From the NCBI GenBank assembly GCA_002392705.1, contig DGHP01000077.1, positions 1 through 12,592 on the forward strand: a stretch of DNA of 12,592 nucleotides, given 5' to 3'. Below, one piece after another: positions 1 to 6,950 of this stretch. How positions within the stretch are numbered: the first letter of the stretch is position 1; each line of letters starts with the position of its first letter. This DNA comes from Lachnospiraceae bacterium UBA3845 (GTDB lineage Bacteria; Bacillota; Clostridia; Lachnospirales; Lachnospiraceae). The notes under the pieces are model-generated. The model saw nothing but the letters and a program-made list of their open reading frames with translations, did no database searches and was not told the DNA's origin. The position numbers and the translations under genes were made by a program.

Positions 1-174
1 CAGCTTTCCGTCGGGTCTGTCCGCCCAGTCATTCAGCAGCCTGTAATCGATCTTCGCCTTGTAACGGCCGTACTGCTCCACACAGCTTTCATCCACTCCC
101 AGTTTCCCGGCAATCTCCATGATAGGGGTCATCTCTGTTGCCTGCGCAATCTCAATATCTGACCTGTACTCCAA
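1..174 (-). CDS. fhs: Formate-tetrahydrofolate ligase, N-terminal part (runs off the window)
   Basis: This is the first 58 codons of formate-tetrahydrofolate ligase, which makes 10-formyl-THF from formate, THF and ATP in the cytoplasm and feeds the one-carbon pool and, where present, the Wood-Ljungdahl pathway. The translation contains DIEIAQATEMTPIMEIAGKL near the start and ends in NDWADRPDGKL, matching the family's conserved N-terminus (usual form: M-x-T-DIEIAQ...KPIxEIA...KPDGKL). The ATP-binding loop that should follow lies outside the window. The start is taken as TTG at 174-172 because an AAAGGAG ribosome binding site sits 7 nt upstream and the conserved DIEIAQ follows four residues later. 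There is no ATG at this spot. The gene is cut by the window edge, not visibly truncated. It lies downstream of nadE across a 199-nt gap and probably has its own control. glyA, elsewhere in the window, uses the same cofactor. Confidence 0.9.
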   Translation of the reverse strand, partial: MEYRSDIEIAQATEMTPIMEIAGKLGVDESCVEQYGRYKAKIDYRLLNDWADRPDGKL

Positions 175-181
175 ATCCCTG

Positions 182-188
182 CTCCTTT
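182..188 (-). promoter_or_regulatory. Ribosome binding site deciding the TTG start of fhs
   Basis: Read on the minus strand, the sequence is AAAGGAG, then seven bases, then TTG. No other start codon lies at a workable distance in this frame, so this site fixes the unusual TTG start at 174. Confidence 0.8.
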
Positions 189-228
189 CCTGCCGCAGAT
201 ATACGGCTTTCAGCTGACAATCCTGCAC

Positions 229-263
229 TCCCGGGATTTTCCGCCTGTTCTTTTCTCCCGGGA
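229..263. repeat. Pair of TCCCGGGA palindromes in the fhs leader
   Basis: Two perfect 8-bp palindromes, TCCCGGGA, lie at 229-236 and 256-263, with centres 27 bp apart, about 55 and 82 nt upstream of the fhs start. The second is flanked by a weaker symmetric extension (TTTTC before, GAAAA after). They could be a repressor operator, alternative RNA pairing partners, or chance in a GC-rich genome. No convincing sigma-A promoter was found beside them; the best candidate, a TATGAT at 278-283, has no recognisable -35. Confidence 0.3.
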
Positions 264-279
264 AGAAAAAGGGCTGTAT

Positions 280-338
280 CATAAATAATCACGATATTAA
301 GAGCGCGGGAGACCGCGGCATCCATATCGTCATTTATG
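280..338. repeat. Long interrupted inverted repeat between nadE and fhs
   Basis: The arms 280-297 and 324-338 can pair. On the minus strand CATAAATGACGATAT faces ATATCGTGATTATTTATG, giving nine pairs (one G-U), a three-base bulge and six more pairs. Inside is a compact GC hairpin, CGCGG at 304-308 and CCGCG at 313-317 around a four-base loop. It lies in the 199-nt gap downstream of nadE and upstream of fhs. A U5 tract follows only about ten bases after the outer stem, so it is not a textbook terminator. It may be an mRNA 3' end, a leader element or a protein-binding site. Confidence 0.4.
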
Positions 339-373
339 AAGCATTTTTATGGCGCCTGATGCCTGTTCCGCCT

Positions 374-2473
374 TCAGGACAGGCTGTCCAGTTCCTCGCG
401 CCAGACTTTTACAACCGCATCGCTGGGCATCCTCAGATCCCCTCTCGGGCTCAGGGCTACCGACCCGACCTTCGGACCGTCCGGAACGCAGGACCTTTTG
501 TACTGCTGCGTGAAGAATCTCCAGTAGAAGGTCTTGAGCCATTTCAGGATAAATGCCCTGTCATAGGTCCCCTCAAAGACGTATTCCGCCAGTCTGAGAA
601 CCTTCAGCGGTGCGCTTCCGAAGCGGAGCACATGATAAAGGAAGAAATCATGCAGTTCATACGGTCCCACAAGATCCTCCGTAATCTGCGCAATCTCGCC
701 GTCTTTCGGGGGAAGCAGCTCGGGACTCACCGGTGTGGAAAGCACATCCCTGAGAACCGCTCCCAGTTCCCCGTCCCCGCAGGTATCCGCGTAATAGCTG
801 ACCAGATGGCGGACCAGAGTCTTCGGAAGGGAGCAGTTGACACCGTACATGGACATATGGTCCCCGTTGTATGTCGCCCAGCCCAGAGCCAGCTCCGACA
901 TGTCTCCCGTTCCGACTACAAAACCCTTCTTCTGGTTGGCAATATCCATAAGGATCTGGGTTCTTTCCCTGGCCTGAGAGTTTTCATATGTCACATCCGT
1001 GACCGATGGGTCATGCCCGATATCCCTGAAATGCACCTGAACCGCTTCCCTGATATCGATCTCTCTCAGTGTGCAGCCAAGCTGCTTCACCATTCTCACC
1101 GCGTTGTCATGGGTGCGGCTTGTGGTTCCGAAAGCGGGCATGGTGACAGCGATAATCCCTTTCCGGTCCAGGCCCATGAGATCATAGGCCCGCACCATCA
1201 CCAGAAGGGCAAGGGTGGAGTCCAGTCCGCCTGAAATACCGACCACGATGGATTCCGGCTTCACATGCTCAATCCGTTTCTTAAGGCCAAGCGCCTGAAT
1301 CGCAAGAATCTCCTCACAGCGTTCCGCCCGCTCCCTGTCATCTGCGGGAACGAACGGCCTCGCGGAATAAGTTCTGGTAAGCTCCGTCTTTTCGATCTCC
1401 AGTTCAAATTCCGTCGCCACATAGGCATGATCCGGAAGATTCCCGGGAATCTCCGCAAGCGGGAGCGCAGCCGGATTCCACAGACCGGTCCTGCTTTCCG
1501 TCTCTTCTTCCTCCTCCTGCTGCCCGAAAACAGGATTTCTTCTCATGGCCTGAGGTCTTCTGGTAAAGGCGGCGGCAAAGCGGGAGGGATAAGTCGTCAT
1601 GCGCCTGCGCTCCGCCCTGAGCCGGTCGATATCCAGTTCCGTGCAGCTGATTCCTGTCGAAAACCTCCCGGAATCCGCCAGCAGCTTCCCGTTCTCGGCG
1701 ATCATCCTGTGGCCGCCGAAGACCAGATCCTGGGAGGATTCCCCGTCTCCGGAACTTGCGTAAATATAACCGCAGATCAGACGCCCCGCCTGTCCGGTCA
1801 CCAGGGTTCTGCGGTACTCGCTCTTACCCGCAACATCCACGCTGGCAGACAGGTTAACGATCACATTGGCCCCTGCCAGCGCATGGCAGGTGGATGGGGG
1901 CAGCGGTGCCCACATATCCTCGCAGATCTCCGCGGCAACCCGCAGCTCCTTCATGGCGTCCGCTCCGCAGACAGGCCGGCTTCCGTCCTTTTCCACCGGA
2001 CGGCATACGAAAAGCTGGTTCATACCGAAGGGAACTTCATATCCGTCAAACCAGACCGGTACGATCCGCTCCTCTCCGGGATGAAAATAGCGCGCCTCAT
2101 AATATTCGTTATAATTAGGCAGATATCTTTTCGGGACAAGGCCAAGCAGCAGGCCGTCGCTGAGAGCCGCCGCCACATTGTAAAGCTTCCCGTTCATCTC
2201 CCATGGCAGGCCGACAAATGCCAGCACTTTTCGTCCGGCCGTCGCGTCCGCGATCCTTTTCAGACATTCCCTGGCTTTTCTCAGAAGACGCTCCTGAAGA
2301 AAAAGATCATTGCAGGTATAGGCAGTCACGGCCAGTTCCGGGAAAACAATAATTTTCGCACCGTCCTGGCAGGCCCCCCTCAGCAGTCTGATAATCTGCT
2401 CTGTATTATAATCGCAGTCCGCCACCCTGATTCTGGGCGTCACTGCAGCCACTTTCACAAAACCGTCTCTCAT
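374..2473 (-). CDS. nadE: Glutamine-dependent NAD+ synthetase (NH3/glutamine-hydrolysing)
   Basis: This 699-residue cytoplasmic enzyme catalyses the last step of NAD+ synthesis, amidating nicotinic acid adenine dinucleotide with ATP and ammonia taken from glutamine. It is the two-domain type. Residues 1 to about 290 form a nitrilase-like glutaminase with the expected triad: Glu46 in FPELAVTAY, Lys115 in PKRYLPNYNEYYE and Cys184 in AAEICEDMW. From about 370 onward is the synthetase domain, with the ATP P-loop SGGLDS at 414-419 and later the conserved GTGDMSELALGWATYNGDH. A Glu-rich linker (about 319-326) joins the domains. The start is ATG, with an AGAGGGGG ribosome binding site eight bases upstream. 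Length and motifs are complete, so it should be active with glutamine as nitrogen donor. It follows hslO in the same direction after 139 nt. That gap holds a two-hairpin element also found upstream of the kinase gene. Confidence 0.96.
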   Translation of the reverse strand: MRDGFVKVAAVTPRIRVADCDYNTEQIIRLLRGACQDGAKIIVFPELAVTAYTCNDLFLQERLLRKARECLKRIADATAGRKVLAFVGLPWEMNGKLYNVAAALSDGLLLGLVPKRYLPNYNEYYEARYFHPGEERIVPVWFDGYEVPFGMNQLFVCRPVEKDGSRPVCGADAMKELRVAAEICEDMWAPLPPSTCHALAGANVIVNLSASVDVAGKSEYRRTLVTGQAGRLICGYIYASSGDGESSQDLVFGGHRMIAENGKLLADSGRFSTGISCTELDIDRLRAERRRMTTYPSRFAAAFTRRPQAMRRNPVFGQQEEEEETESRTGLWNPAALPLAEIPGNLPDHAYVATEFELEIEKTELTRTYSARPFVPADDRERAERCEEILAIQALGLKKRIEHVKPESIVVGISGGLDSTLALLVMVRAYDLMGLDRKGIIAVTMPAFGTTSRTHDNAVRMVKQLGCTLREIDIREAVQVHFRDIGHDPSVTDVTYENSQARERTQILMDIANQKKGFVVGTGDMSELALGWATYNGDHMSMYGVNCSLPKTLVRHLVSYYADTCGDGELGAVLRDVLSTPVSPELLPPKDGEIAQITEDLVGPYELHDFFLYHVLRFGSAPLKVLRLAEYVFEGTYDRAFILKWLKTFYWRFFTQQYKRSCVPDGPKVGSVALSPRGDLRMPSDAVVKVWREELDSLS

Positions 2474-2489
2474 GCGCGCAGCCCCCTCT

Positions 2490-2547
2490 TTATCAATTCC
2501 GCTCCGGCAGACCAGACCTGCCGCACGGCAGCTTCAGCTGCCGGATG
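2490..2547 (-). repeat. Two-hairpin element, copy B, in the nadE leader
   Basis: On the minus strand, hairpin 1 is CGGCAGC-TGAA-GCTGCCG (stem of seven pairs) and hairpin 2 is CGGCAG/CTGCCG around a seven-base loop (2505-2510 with 2518-2523). It ends in GCGGAATTGATAA and is followed by the nadE ribosome binding site. A similar element with the same order of parts lies at 12243-12302; the two share the 15-mer at 2527-2541 and 12281-12295. The position just before the RBS suggests a leader role, but a dispersed genomic repeat is equally possible. Confidence 0.5.
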
Positions 2548-2612
2548 ATAACTGTGCCCGTCTCTCCACTCCGCTTTCACAAAAACGCTTTTCCGGATCC
2601 CTGCCTTCTGTA

Positions 2613-3518
2613 TCAGCCGCCCTCTTCCAGCCGTTTCTTCTTCTCCATCTGGATCGCGTAGATCCTTTCAAGGTCCGCTACGCTGAATTCATACTTTTTC
2701 CCGCAGAAGCTGCAGCCGGTCTCGATGCTCTTCCCGTCGTCGATCATCTCCTTAATATCCTTCGGTCCGATCGAAATCAGGGCCCGCTCAACCCGCTCCT
2801 TTGAGCATCCGCAGAAAAAGGAGATCTCCTCCCTCTCGTGGATCTCCGCTTCAAACTCCCCGAGCAGCTGCTCAAGGATATCTTCAGGCGTCATCCCCTG
2901 TTCCAGCATCGAAGTAATCCCCGCGGCAGATGCAAGTTTTTCCTCAAGCCGGGCAATGACCTCCTCCGGCGTGCCGGGCATCAGCTGAAGGATAAAGCCC
3001 CCGGCCTGCCGTACGCTCAGATCCCGGTCCACGAGCACACCCAGGGAAACACTGCTGGGCACCTGCTCCGATTCCGCGAAATAGTAAGTCAGGTCCTCCG
3101 CCAGCTCTCCGCTGATCAGATCCACCGTCCCGACATAGGGATCTTTCAGTCCCAGATCCCGTATGACAGTAAGGGTACCCTTCCCCACGGCGCCTGCCAC
3201 ATCCAGCTTCCCTGCGGCGTTGACCGGAAGCAGGACATCCGGCCGGAAGATATATCCTTTCGCGTGTCCGTGCGAGTCAGCCGTCACGGTAATTCCCTCC
3301 GCAGGGCCGTCTCCTCTGACCTGGATCGTCAGAAGCGCCCTGTCCTCTTTCAGCATGCTGCCCATCATGACGCCCCCGATCAGGAGCCTTCCGAGCGCGG
3401 CCGTGCAGACCGGGCTTGTATTGTGGGCTTTTCTCGCTGTTTCAACCATCTCTTTCGCTGTCGCGGCGAAGGCGCGTACCGCTCCGTCTGCGGCAGTTGC
3501 TCTGATCATATAATCCAT
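2613..3518 (-). CDS. hslO: Hsp33 redox-regulated molecular chaperone
   Basis: This 301-residue cytoplasmic holdase becomes active when oxidative stress oxidises its zinc-binding cysteines, and it protects unfolding proteins. The N-terminal core is recognisable from RATAADGAVRAFAATAKEMV and from TALGRLLIGGVMMGSMLK. The C-terminal switch has the family's four cysteines in CXC-X30-CXXC form: Cys236, Cys238, Cys269 and Cys272. Length agrees with the usual roughly 290-300 residues. ATG at 3518 is chosen because the conserved N-terminal segment starts there. A GGAGGT lies 13 nt upstream, rather far, with a weaker GAGAGA nearer. The gene lies 77 nt after the metal permease with no terminator seen between, so they may share a transcript. 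Pairing a redox chaperone with a metal exporter and NAD synthesis is suggestive of stress physiology, but that is inference. Confidence 0.96.
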   Translation of the reverse strand: MDYMIRATAADGAVRAFAATAKEMVETARKAHNTSPVCTAALGRLLIGGVMMGSMLKEDRALLTIQVRGDGPAEGITVTADSHGHAKGYIFRPDVLLPVNAAGKLDVAGAVGKGTLTVIRDLGLKDPYVGTVDLISGELAEDLTYYFAESEQVPSSVSLGVLVDRDLSVRQAGGFILQLMPGTPEEVIARLEEKLASAAGITSMLEQGMTPEDILEQLLGEFEAEIHEREEISFFCGCSKERVERALISIGPKDIKEMIDDGKSIETGCSFCGKKYEFSVADLERIYAIQMEKKKRLEEGG

Positions 3519-3595
3519 TAATGTCTCTCAGACCTCCATGTTCTCATACAGGAAAAGCTGATATGCTTCCGCTTCCCGCTTTCCCGGCTCCGGCC

Positions 3596-4450
3596 TCAGA
3601 TCAGGTGAAGTGCTCCCGTCAGAAGGCCGCCTGCCACGCCGGCCAGGTACAGAATGCCCACAATCATCCGGTTTTCCTTCCCCGAACGGTTGGTCCGGAA
3701 GAGAACCAGCAGGCCGATGCCGGCTCCCACCAGAAGTCCCGACATCATCGCCCCCGCGCTCATGGCCCCTTCCAGATAAAGGGTGGTGATGGCTACGGAA
3801 GCGGCACAGTTGGGAATCAGTCCGACGAGGGCGCTGAGCAGTTCTCCGATCAGAGGTCTGTTCAGAATCAGATGTTCCAGATTCTCTGTTCCGATCAGGG
3901 AAAGAAGCAGGTTCAGCGCCGTGGAAATCAGAAAAATGTACAGGGTAATGCTCAGCGTGTGCTTTACAGCTGATTTTACGATACTTTCTTCGCAATTACA
4001 ATGCTCGTGCTCACAGATCCCATGGATGCCGGCGCCGATTTTCCTCTCATTCAGGCGGGGGAAGAAAAAATCCACCAGAAAGCCGACCGCCGCACCGTAC
4101 ACGGCTTTCACCGCCAGAACCCGGACAATCAGCATGACCGGCGCCTGACTGGACAGGAAGATCGGCAGCATCTCGTCGCTTGTGGACAGAAAAACGGCGA
4201 TCAGTGTTCCCGCCGTGATAACCTTGCCGGAATAAAGACCTGCCGCCGCGGCAGAGAAACCGCACTGGGGGAGAATACCGAGAAAACCTCCCGGAAGAGG
4301 TCCGAACTTGTCCGCCCTGCGGATCACTGTCCTGGTCCGGTCAGAAGTACGGTGCTCGATATACTCCATCAGAAGATATGTAATAAATAAAAAGGGAACC
4401 AGCCTAAGCGTATCCATCACGCCATCCACAGCAGCATCCCAGACCAGCAT
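3596..4450 (-). CDS. Putative heavy-metal permease, ArsP_2 / putative manganese transporter type
   Basis: This is a 284-residue polytopic inner-membrane protein. It looks like the family annotated as putative manganese transporter or ArsP_2 (10-TM heavy-metal exporter), which is thought to export metal ions; the substrate here is not determined. The two halves carry similar membrane signatures: GILPQCGFSAAAAGLYSGK at about 58-76 and GLIPNCAASVAITTLYLEG at about 210-228, each followed by a small-residue-rich helix, which points to internal duplication. Between them a cytosolic or external loop (about 143-153) is rich in His, Cys and Glu (HGICEHEHCNC) and could bind metal. The start is ATG at 4450, with a GGAAGGG site 10 nt upstream. 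The frame stays open to 4558, but that extension would run into the glyA terminator and is rejected. hslO follows 77 nt later. No manganese riboswitch consensus was recognised upstream. Confidence 0.75.
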   Translation of the reverse strand: MLVWDAAVDGVMDTLRLVPFLFITYLLMEYIEHRTSDRTRTVIRRADKFGPLPGGFLGILPQCGFSAAAAGLYSGKVITAGTLIAVFLSTSDEMLPIFLSSQAPVMLIVRVLAVKAVYGAAVGFLVDFFFPRLNERKIGAGIHGICEHEHCNCEESIVKSAVKHTLSITLYIFLISTALNLLLSLIGTENLEHLILNRPLIGELLSALVGLIPNCAASVAITTLYLEGAMSAGAMMSGLLVGAGIGLLVLFRTNRSGKENRMIVGILYLAGVAGGLLTGALHLI

Positions 4451-4534
4451 ATTGATCAATCCCTTCCATTTTAAAATCTGACGACACATCCTGACGCGCC
4501 GGGCGCTCAGAATGCCTGCCTGCACCGGCCGTGG
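4451..4534 (-). other. Leader of the metal permease with a compact hairpin
   Basis: This is the stretch between the glyA terminator and the permease start. On the minus strand, CTGA-GCGC-CCG-GCGC-G-TCAG can fold into a hairpin, and just after it ATTTTAAAAT is a perfect palindrome before the RBS. No sigma-A promoter with good boxes was seen, so the transcript start is unclear; read-through from glyA is possible. The yybP-ykoY (manganese riboswitch) core was looked for by eye and not found. Confidence 0.3.
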
Positions 4535-4573
4535 AAAACAAGAGCTGCAGGGCATCAATCTGCCATGCAGCTC
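4535..4573 (-). terminator. Intrinsic terminator of glyA
   Basis: On the minus strand, GAGCTGCA pairs with TGCAGCTC (8 bp), one T/C mismatch follows, then GGCA with TGCC (4 bp) around a six-base loop, and the run TTGTTTT comes directly after. It starts 48 nt beyond the glyA stop. It also shows that the open-frame extension of the next gene to 4558 is not real. Confidence 0.88.
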
Positions 4574-4620
4574 CGAATATCAAAAGGCCCCGGTACAGGT
4601 TCCCTGCCGCTCAGCGCTCT

Positions 4621-5859
4621 TTATACAAGCGGATACCTGTCGGTAAGAGACCTGACAAGCTTCCTGCAGTAGTCTTCCTTCGCGCTGCCTTCTTTAATCG
4701 ATGTGGCGATGATCTCCGCCACCACGTCAAAATCATCCTCTTTCAGACCGCGTGTTGTCGCTGCCGGCGTTCCGAGGCGGAGTCCGGAAGTGACAAAGGG
4801 CGACTGGGGATCATTCGGGATCGTGTTCTTGTTGGCGGTGATGCCGATCGCATCAAGAGCAGCCTCGACCTCTTTTCCGGTCTTTCCCGTATTCGTCAGA
4901 TCCACCAGCATCAGATGGTTGTCCGTTCCGCCGGATACAAGCCTGATCCCCCTGTTCATCAGACCGTCCGCAAGCGCCCTGGCGTTCTTCACGATCTGCT
5001 CACAGTATGTCCTGAATTCCGGCTGAAGATCTTCTTTAAAGCATACCGCCTTGGCTGCGATCACATGCATCAGGGGACCGCCCTGGGTACCCGGAAAGAC
5101 AGCCTTGTTCAGCTTATGCTCTTTGGCAAACTCCGCATCCGAGAGGATCAATCCTCCGCGGGGTCCGCGCAGAGTCTTATGCGTCGTCGTCGTGGTCACA
5201 TGGGCATAGGGAATCGGGCTCGGATGAAGTCCGGTCGCTACAAGTCCCGCAATATGTGCGATATCGCACATCAGATAAGCGCCCACTTTGTCCGCGATCT
5301 CGCGGAACCTCTTAAAATCGATCGTTCTGGCATATGCGCTCGCGCCGGCAATGATCATCTTCGGTCTGCATTCCCCGGCGATCCGTTCCACTTCGTCATA
5401 ATCGATAAAGCCGTCGTCATTCACTCCATAGGGGACCACGTTGAAATAGGTTCCCGAGAAGTTCGCAGAGCTTCCGTGGCTCAGATGACCGCCATGGGCG
5501 AGGTTCATGCCCATGATCGTGTCACCCTGCCCAAGCAGGGCAAACTGGACGGCCATATTCGCCTGTGCGCCTGAATGGGGCTGTACGTTCGCGTAGCTGC
5601 ATCCGAACAGCTGCTTCGCTCTCTCACGGGCAAGCTCTTCCACAATATCCACACACTCGCATCCGCCATAGTAACGGTGACCCGGATACCCCTCCGCGTA
5701 CTTGTTCGTCAGGGGGCTGCCCATCGCAGCCATAACTGCGTGTGATACCCAGTTTTCCGAAGCAATCAGCTCTATATGGCTGTTCTGCCGTTCAATCTCT
5801 TTGCTGATCGCCTCCGCAACCTGCGGGTCTTCTAATCTGACTTCATCGAGTGAATACAT
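4621..5859 (-). CDS. glyA: Serine hydroxymethyltransferase
   Basis: This PLP enzyme interconverts serine and glycine while moving a one-carbon unit to tetrahydrofolate, giving 5,10-methylene-THF for thymidylate, purine and methionine synthesis. It is cytoplasmic, usually a dimer or tetramer. The protein is 412 residues, the usual bacterial length. Recognisable elements in order are [10 protein letters not shown] (about 30-39), the [15 protein letters not shown] active-site segment (52-66), [11 protein letters not shown] (91-101), the PLP-ring contacts in CDIAHIAGL (Asp199, His202), and [16 protein letters not shown] with the PLP lysine Lys228. The ATG start has an AAAGGAG site six bases upstream. 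A promoter lies upstream and a strong terminator downstream, so glyA probably forms a single-gene unit. It shares the folate pool with fhs at the left edge. Confidence 0.98.
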   Translation of the reverse strand: MYSLDEVRLEDPQVAEAISKEIERQNSHIELIASENWVSHAVMAAMGSPLTNKYAEGYPGHRYYGGCECVDIVEELARERAKQLFGCSYANVQPHSGAQANMAVQFALLGQGDTIMGMNLAHGGHLSHGSSANFSGTYFNVVPYGVNDDGFIDYDEVERIAGECRPKMIIAGASAYARTIDFKRFREIADKVGAYLMCDIAHIAGLVATGLHPSPIPYAHVTTTTTHKTLRGPRGGLILSDAEFAKEHKLNKAVFPGTQGGPLMHVIAAKAVCFKEDLQPEFRTYCEQIVKNARALADGLMNRGIRLVSGGTDNHLMLVDLTNTGKTGKEVEAALDAIGITANKNTIPNDPQSPFVTSGLRLGTPAATTRGLKEDDFDVVAEIIATSIKEGSAKEDYCRKLVRSLTDRYPLV

Positions 5860-5865
5860 AGTTCT

Positions 5866-5872
5866 CTCCTTT
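5866..5872 (-). promoter_or_regulatory. Ribosome binding site of glyA
   Basis: AAAGGAG on the minus strand, six bases before the ATG at 5859, in a region with no competing start. This is a strong consensus site that fixes the start. Confidence 0.8.
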
Positions 5873-5923
5873 TTATGAATACCTTACAAGTCAAAAATCC
5901 GCTTTTGCAGACATCCAGCAAAC

Positions 5924-5952
5924 ACTCTATCGGATTTTCTGTTTAAAGTCAA
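5924..5952 (-). promoter_or_regulatory. Probable sigma-A promoter of glyA
   Basis: On the minus strand: TTGACT (-35, 5947-5952), a 17-nt spacer, then TAGAGT (-10, 5924-5929). The expected start near 5917 gives a leader of about 58 nt before the glyA ATG. That leader is too short for a glycine or SAM riboswitch, and none was recognised. Confidence 0.6.
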
Positions 5953-5965
5953 TGAAGCAAACTGT

Positions 5966-5996
5966 GAAAAATCTGCGGTCAGCCGCCCTCATTTTC
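5966..5996 (-). terminator. Probable terminator between the CPBP gene and glyA
   Basis: On the minus strand GAAAAT and ATTTTTC form an A/U outer stem around GCGG-CTGA-CCGC, and the run of five T sits in the 3' arm. The GC core is only four pairs, so efficiency may be modest. It lies about 75 nt past the CPBP stop and just upstream of the glyA promoter. The A/T symmetry means it could work in both directions. Confidence 0.5.
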
Positions 5997-6069
5997 GAAC
6001 AGAACTCATAAAACCCTCTCATATTCCCCTGTTTTTAAGCCATAGTGCGTGAGAGCCTCAGCCGCGCTG

Positions 6070-6741
6070 TCAGAGCAGGGCCTCTGTAAAGATCGAGGTG
6101 AGATTCGCCGCCATATGGAAGGCCGCGGGGCAGGCAAGGCTTCCTCCCTTTTCCAGAAAATACTGCATCGCAAGGCCCATGGGGAAGGCATAAAGAGACT
6201 GAATGGGGTTACCGTGATAGAGCGCGAAGGTCAGTGACACGATCAGGATCCCCGAACGGCTGCCAAACTCCCTGGCCCAGATCCGGAACATAAGCCCCCT
6301 GAAAAGCAGTTCCTCGCAGACCGGGGCAAGGAGACCCGGTCCCAGGATCTGCAGGACAAGGGAAGCGGAAAAAAGACTCTCCTGGGGATTGTCAGGAAAA
6401 AACTCTGAAAGGCGGAAAAAAACAGCAGCTGCTCCCCAGAGAAGGGAAAGGGCGGCTCCGCAGGCAATGGCGGCTCCTGTCCAGACGCCGGACCTTTTCT
6501 CCGGCAACTGCTCGTCCCTCCTTTTTCCTTCCGCCTTCAGCCAGGGGACAAACACACAGATGCCTGCGGCAGAAGCCAGCACGCTGATCCCGGCGCCGCG
6601 GTTCACACTGTCCGCACCGGCGGCCTGAACCCAGATCAGGTCCGCGGTCCGGACAATGACAAAGTGTACAATCAGGGGCAGAAAATATGAAAATACCGCA
6701 TAATACCGCACTCTTCCCTGTTCCATAGACTCCTGTACCAT
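6070..6741 (-). CDS. CPBP family (Abi/CAAX-type) intramembrane protease
   Basis: This 223-residue polytopic membrane protein shows the three CPBP motifs: EELLFRG with Glu143, Glu144 and Arg148; FALYHGN with His176; and FHMAAN with His209 and Asn213. These residues are expected to bind the metal or form the active site. Hydrophobic segments lie at about 14-35, 49-67, 87-108, 122-142, 162-177 and 183-196. Members range from prenyl-protein proteases to bacteriocin-immunity and scaffold proteins; the substrate here cannot be told. ATG at 6741 has its AAGGA touching the start codon, whereas an in-frame ATG at 6726 has AGGAG three bases upstream; either may be used. The gene sits 209 nt after the surface-protein gene and before glyA, and a terminator follows. 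No bacteriocin or peptide-export genes are nearby, so an immunity role has no support here. Confidence 0.88.
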   Translation of the reverse strand: MVQESMEQGRVRYYAVFSYFLPLIVHFVIVRTADLIWVQAAGADSVNRGAGISVLASAAGICVFVPWLKAEGKRRDEQLPEKRSGVWTGAAIACGAALSLLWGAAAVFFRLSEFFPDNPQESLFSASLVLQILGPGLLAPVCEELLFRGLMFRIWAREFGSRSGILIVSLTFALYHGNPIQSLYAFPMGLAMQYFLEKGGSLACPAAFHMAANLTSIFTEALL

Positions 6742-6817
6742 TCCTTCTTAATCGTGAGATGATGCGATAGCCAGAAGTCAGATTCTACACCATACTTTTG
6801 ACCGTCACATCACTCTT

Positions 6818-6845
6818 ATTCTACCATGGAACAGGATTTCGTCAT
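6818..6845 (-). promoter_or_regulatory. Possible promoter of the CPBP protease gene
   Basis: On the minus strand: ATGACG (-35, 6840-6845), a 16-nt spacer, then TAGAAT (-10, 6818-6823). The -10 differs from consensus at one base and the -35 at two. A second TAGAAT at 6782-6787 has no good -35. No coding sequence was recognised in this 209-nt gap. Confidence 0.35.
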
Positions 6846-6920
6846 GCTGATTTTCTCTTCTTGTGCTGTCAGACTGTTACTATTCACGCCTGCCTCTGTG
6901 CGCCCCCGGCTCTGCGCTCC

Positions 6921-6944
6921 GCCGGATGGAAACCATGCACCGGC
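6921..6944 (-). other. Hairpin just after the surface-protein stop codon
   Basis: On the minus strand GCCGG pairs with CCGGC and, after a three-base bulge, ATGG pairs with CCAT around a three-base loop. It begins six bases past the stop. No U tract follows, so it may be a weak or factor-assisted terminator or an mRNA-stabilising 3' stem. Confidence 0.35.
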
Positions 6945-6950
6945 CCGTTT

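Noticed and set aside
359..1234. Long plus-strand open frame opposite nadE
   Set aside because: It lies entirely antisense to nadE, whose catalytic motifs are intact. Its translation is rich in His/Arg/Pro/Gln and resembles no family; such frames are common opposite GC-rich genes.
1265..2548. 427-codon plus-strand frame
   Set aside because: Antisense to nadE across its full glutaminase domain, low-complexity Arg/His/Pro composition, no RBS or recognisable motif.
3528..3995. 155-codon minus-strand frame overlapping the metal permease
   Set aside because: Out-of-frame shadow of the permease with Arg/Ser/Gly-rich, non-hydrophobic translation.
4451..4540. Manganese (yybP-ykoY) riboswitch before the permease
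   Set aside because: The conserved core elements were not found; only a simple hairpin is present and the leader is short.
4451..4558. N-terminal extension of the permease to 4558
   Set aside because: It would start inside the strong glyA terminator and lacks an RBS; ATG at 4450 has GGAAGGG upstream and begins the membrane protein sensibly.
6006..6191. 61-codon minus-strand frame at the end of the CPBP gene
   Set aside because: It is an out-of-frame shadow over the region encoding the CPBP motifs, with Ser/Arg-rich translation.
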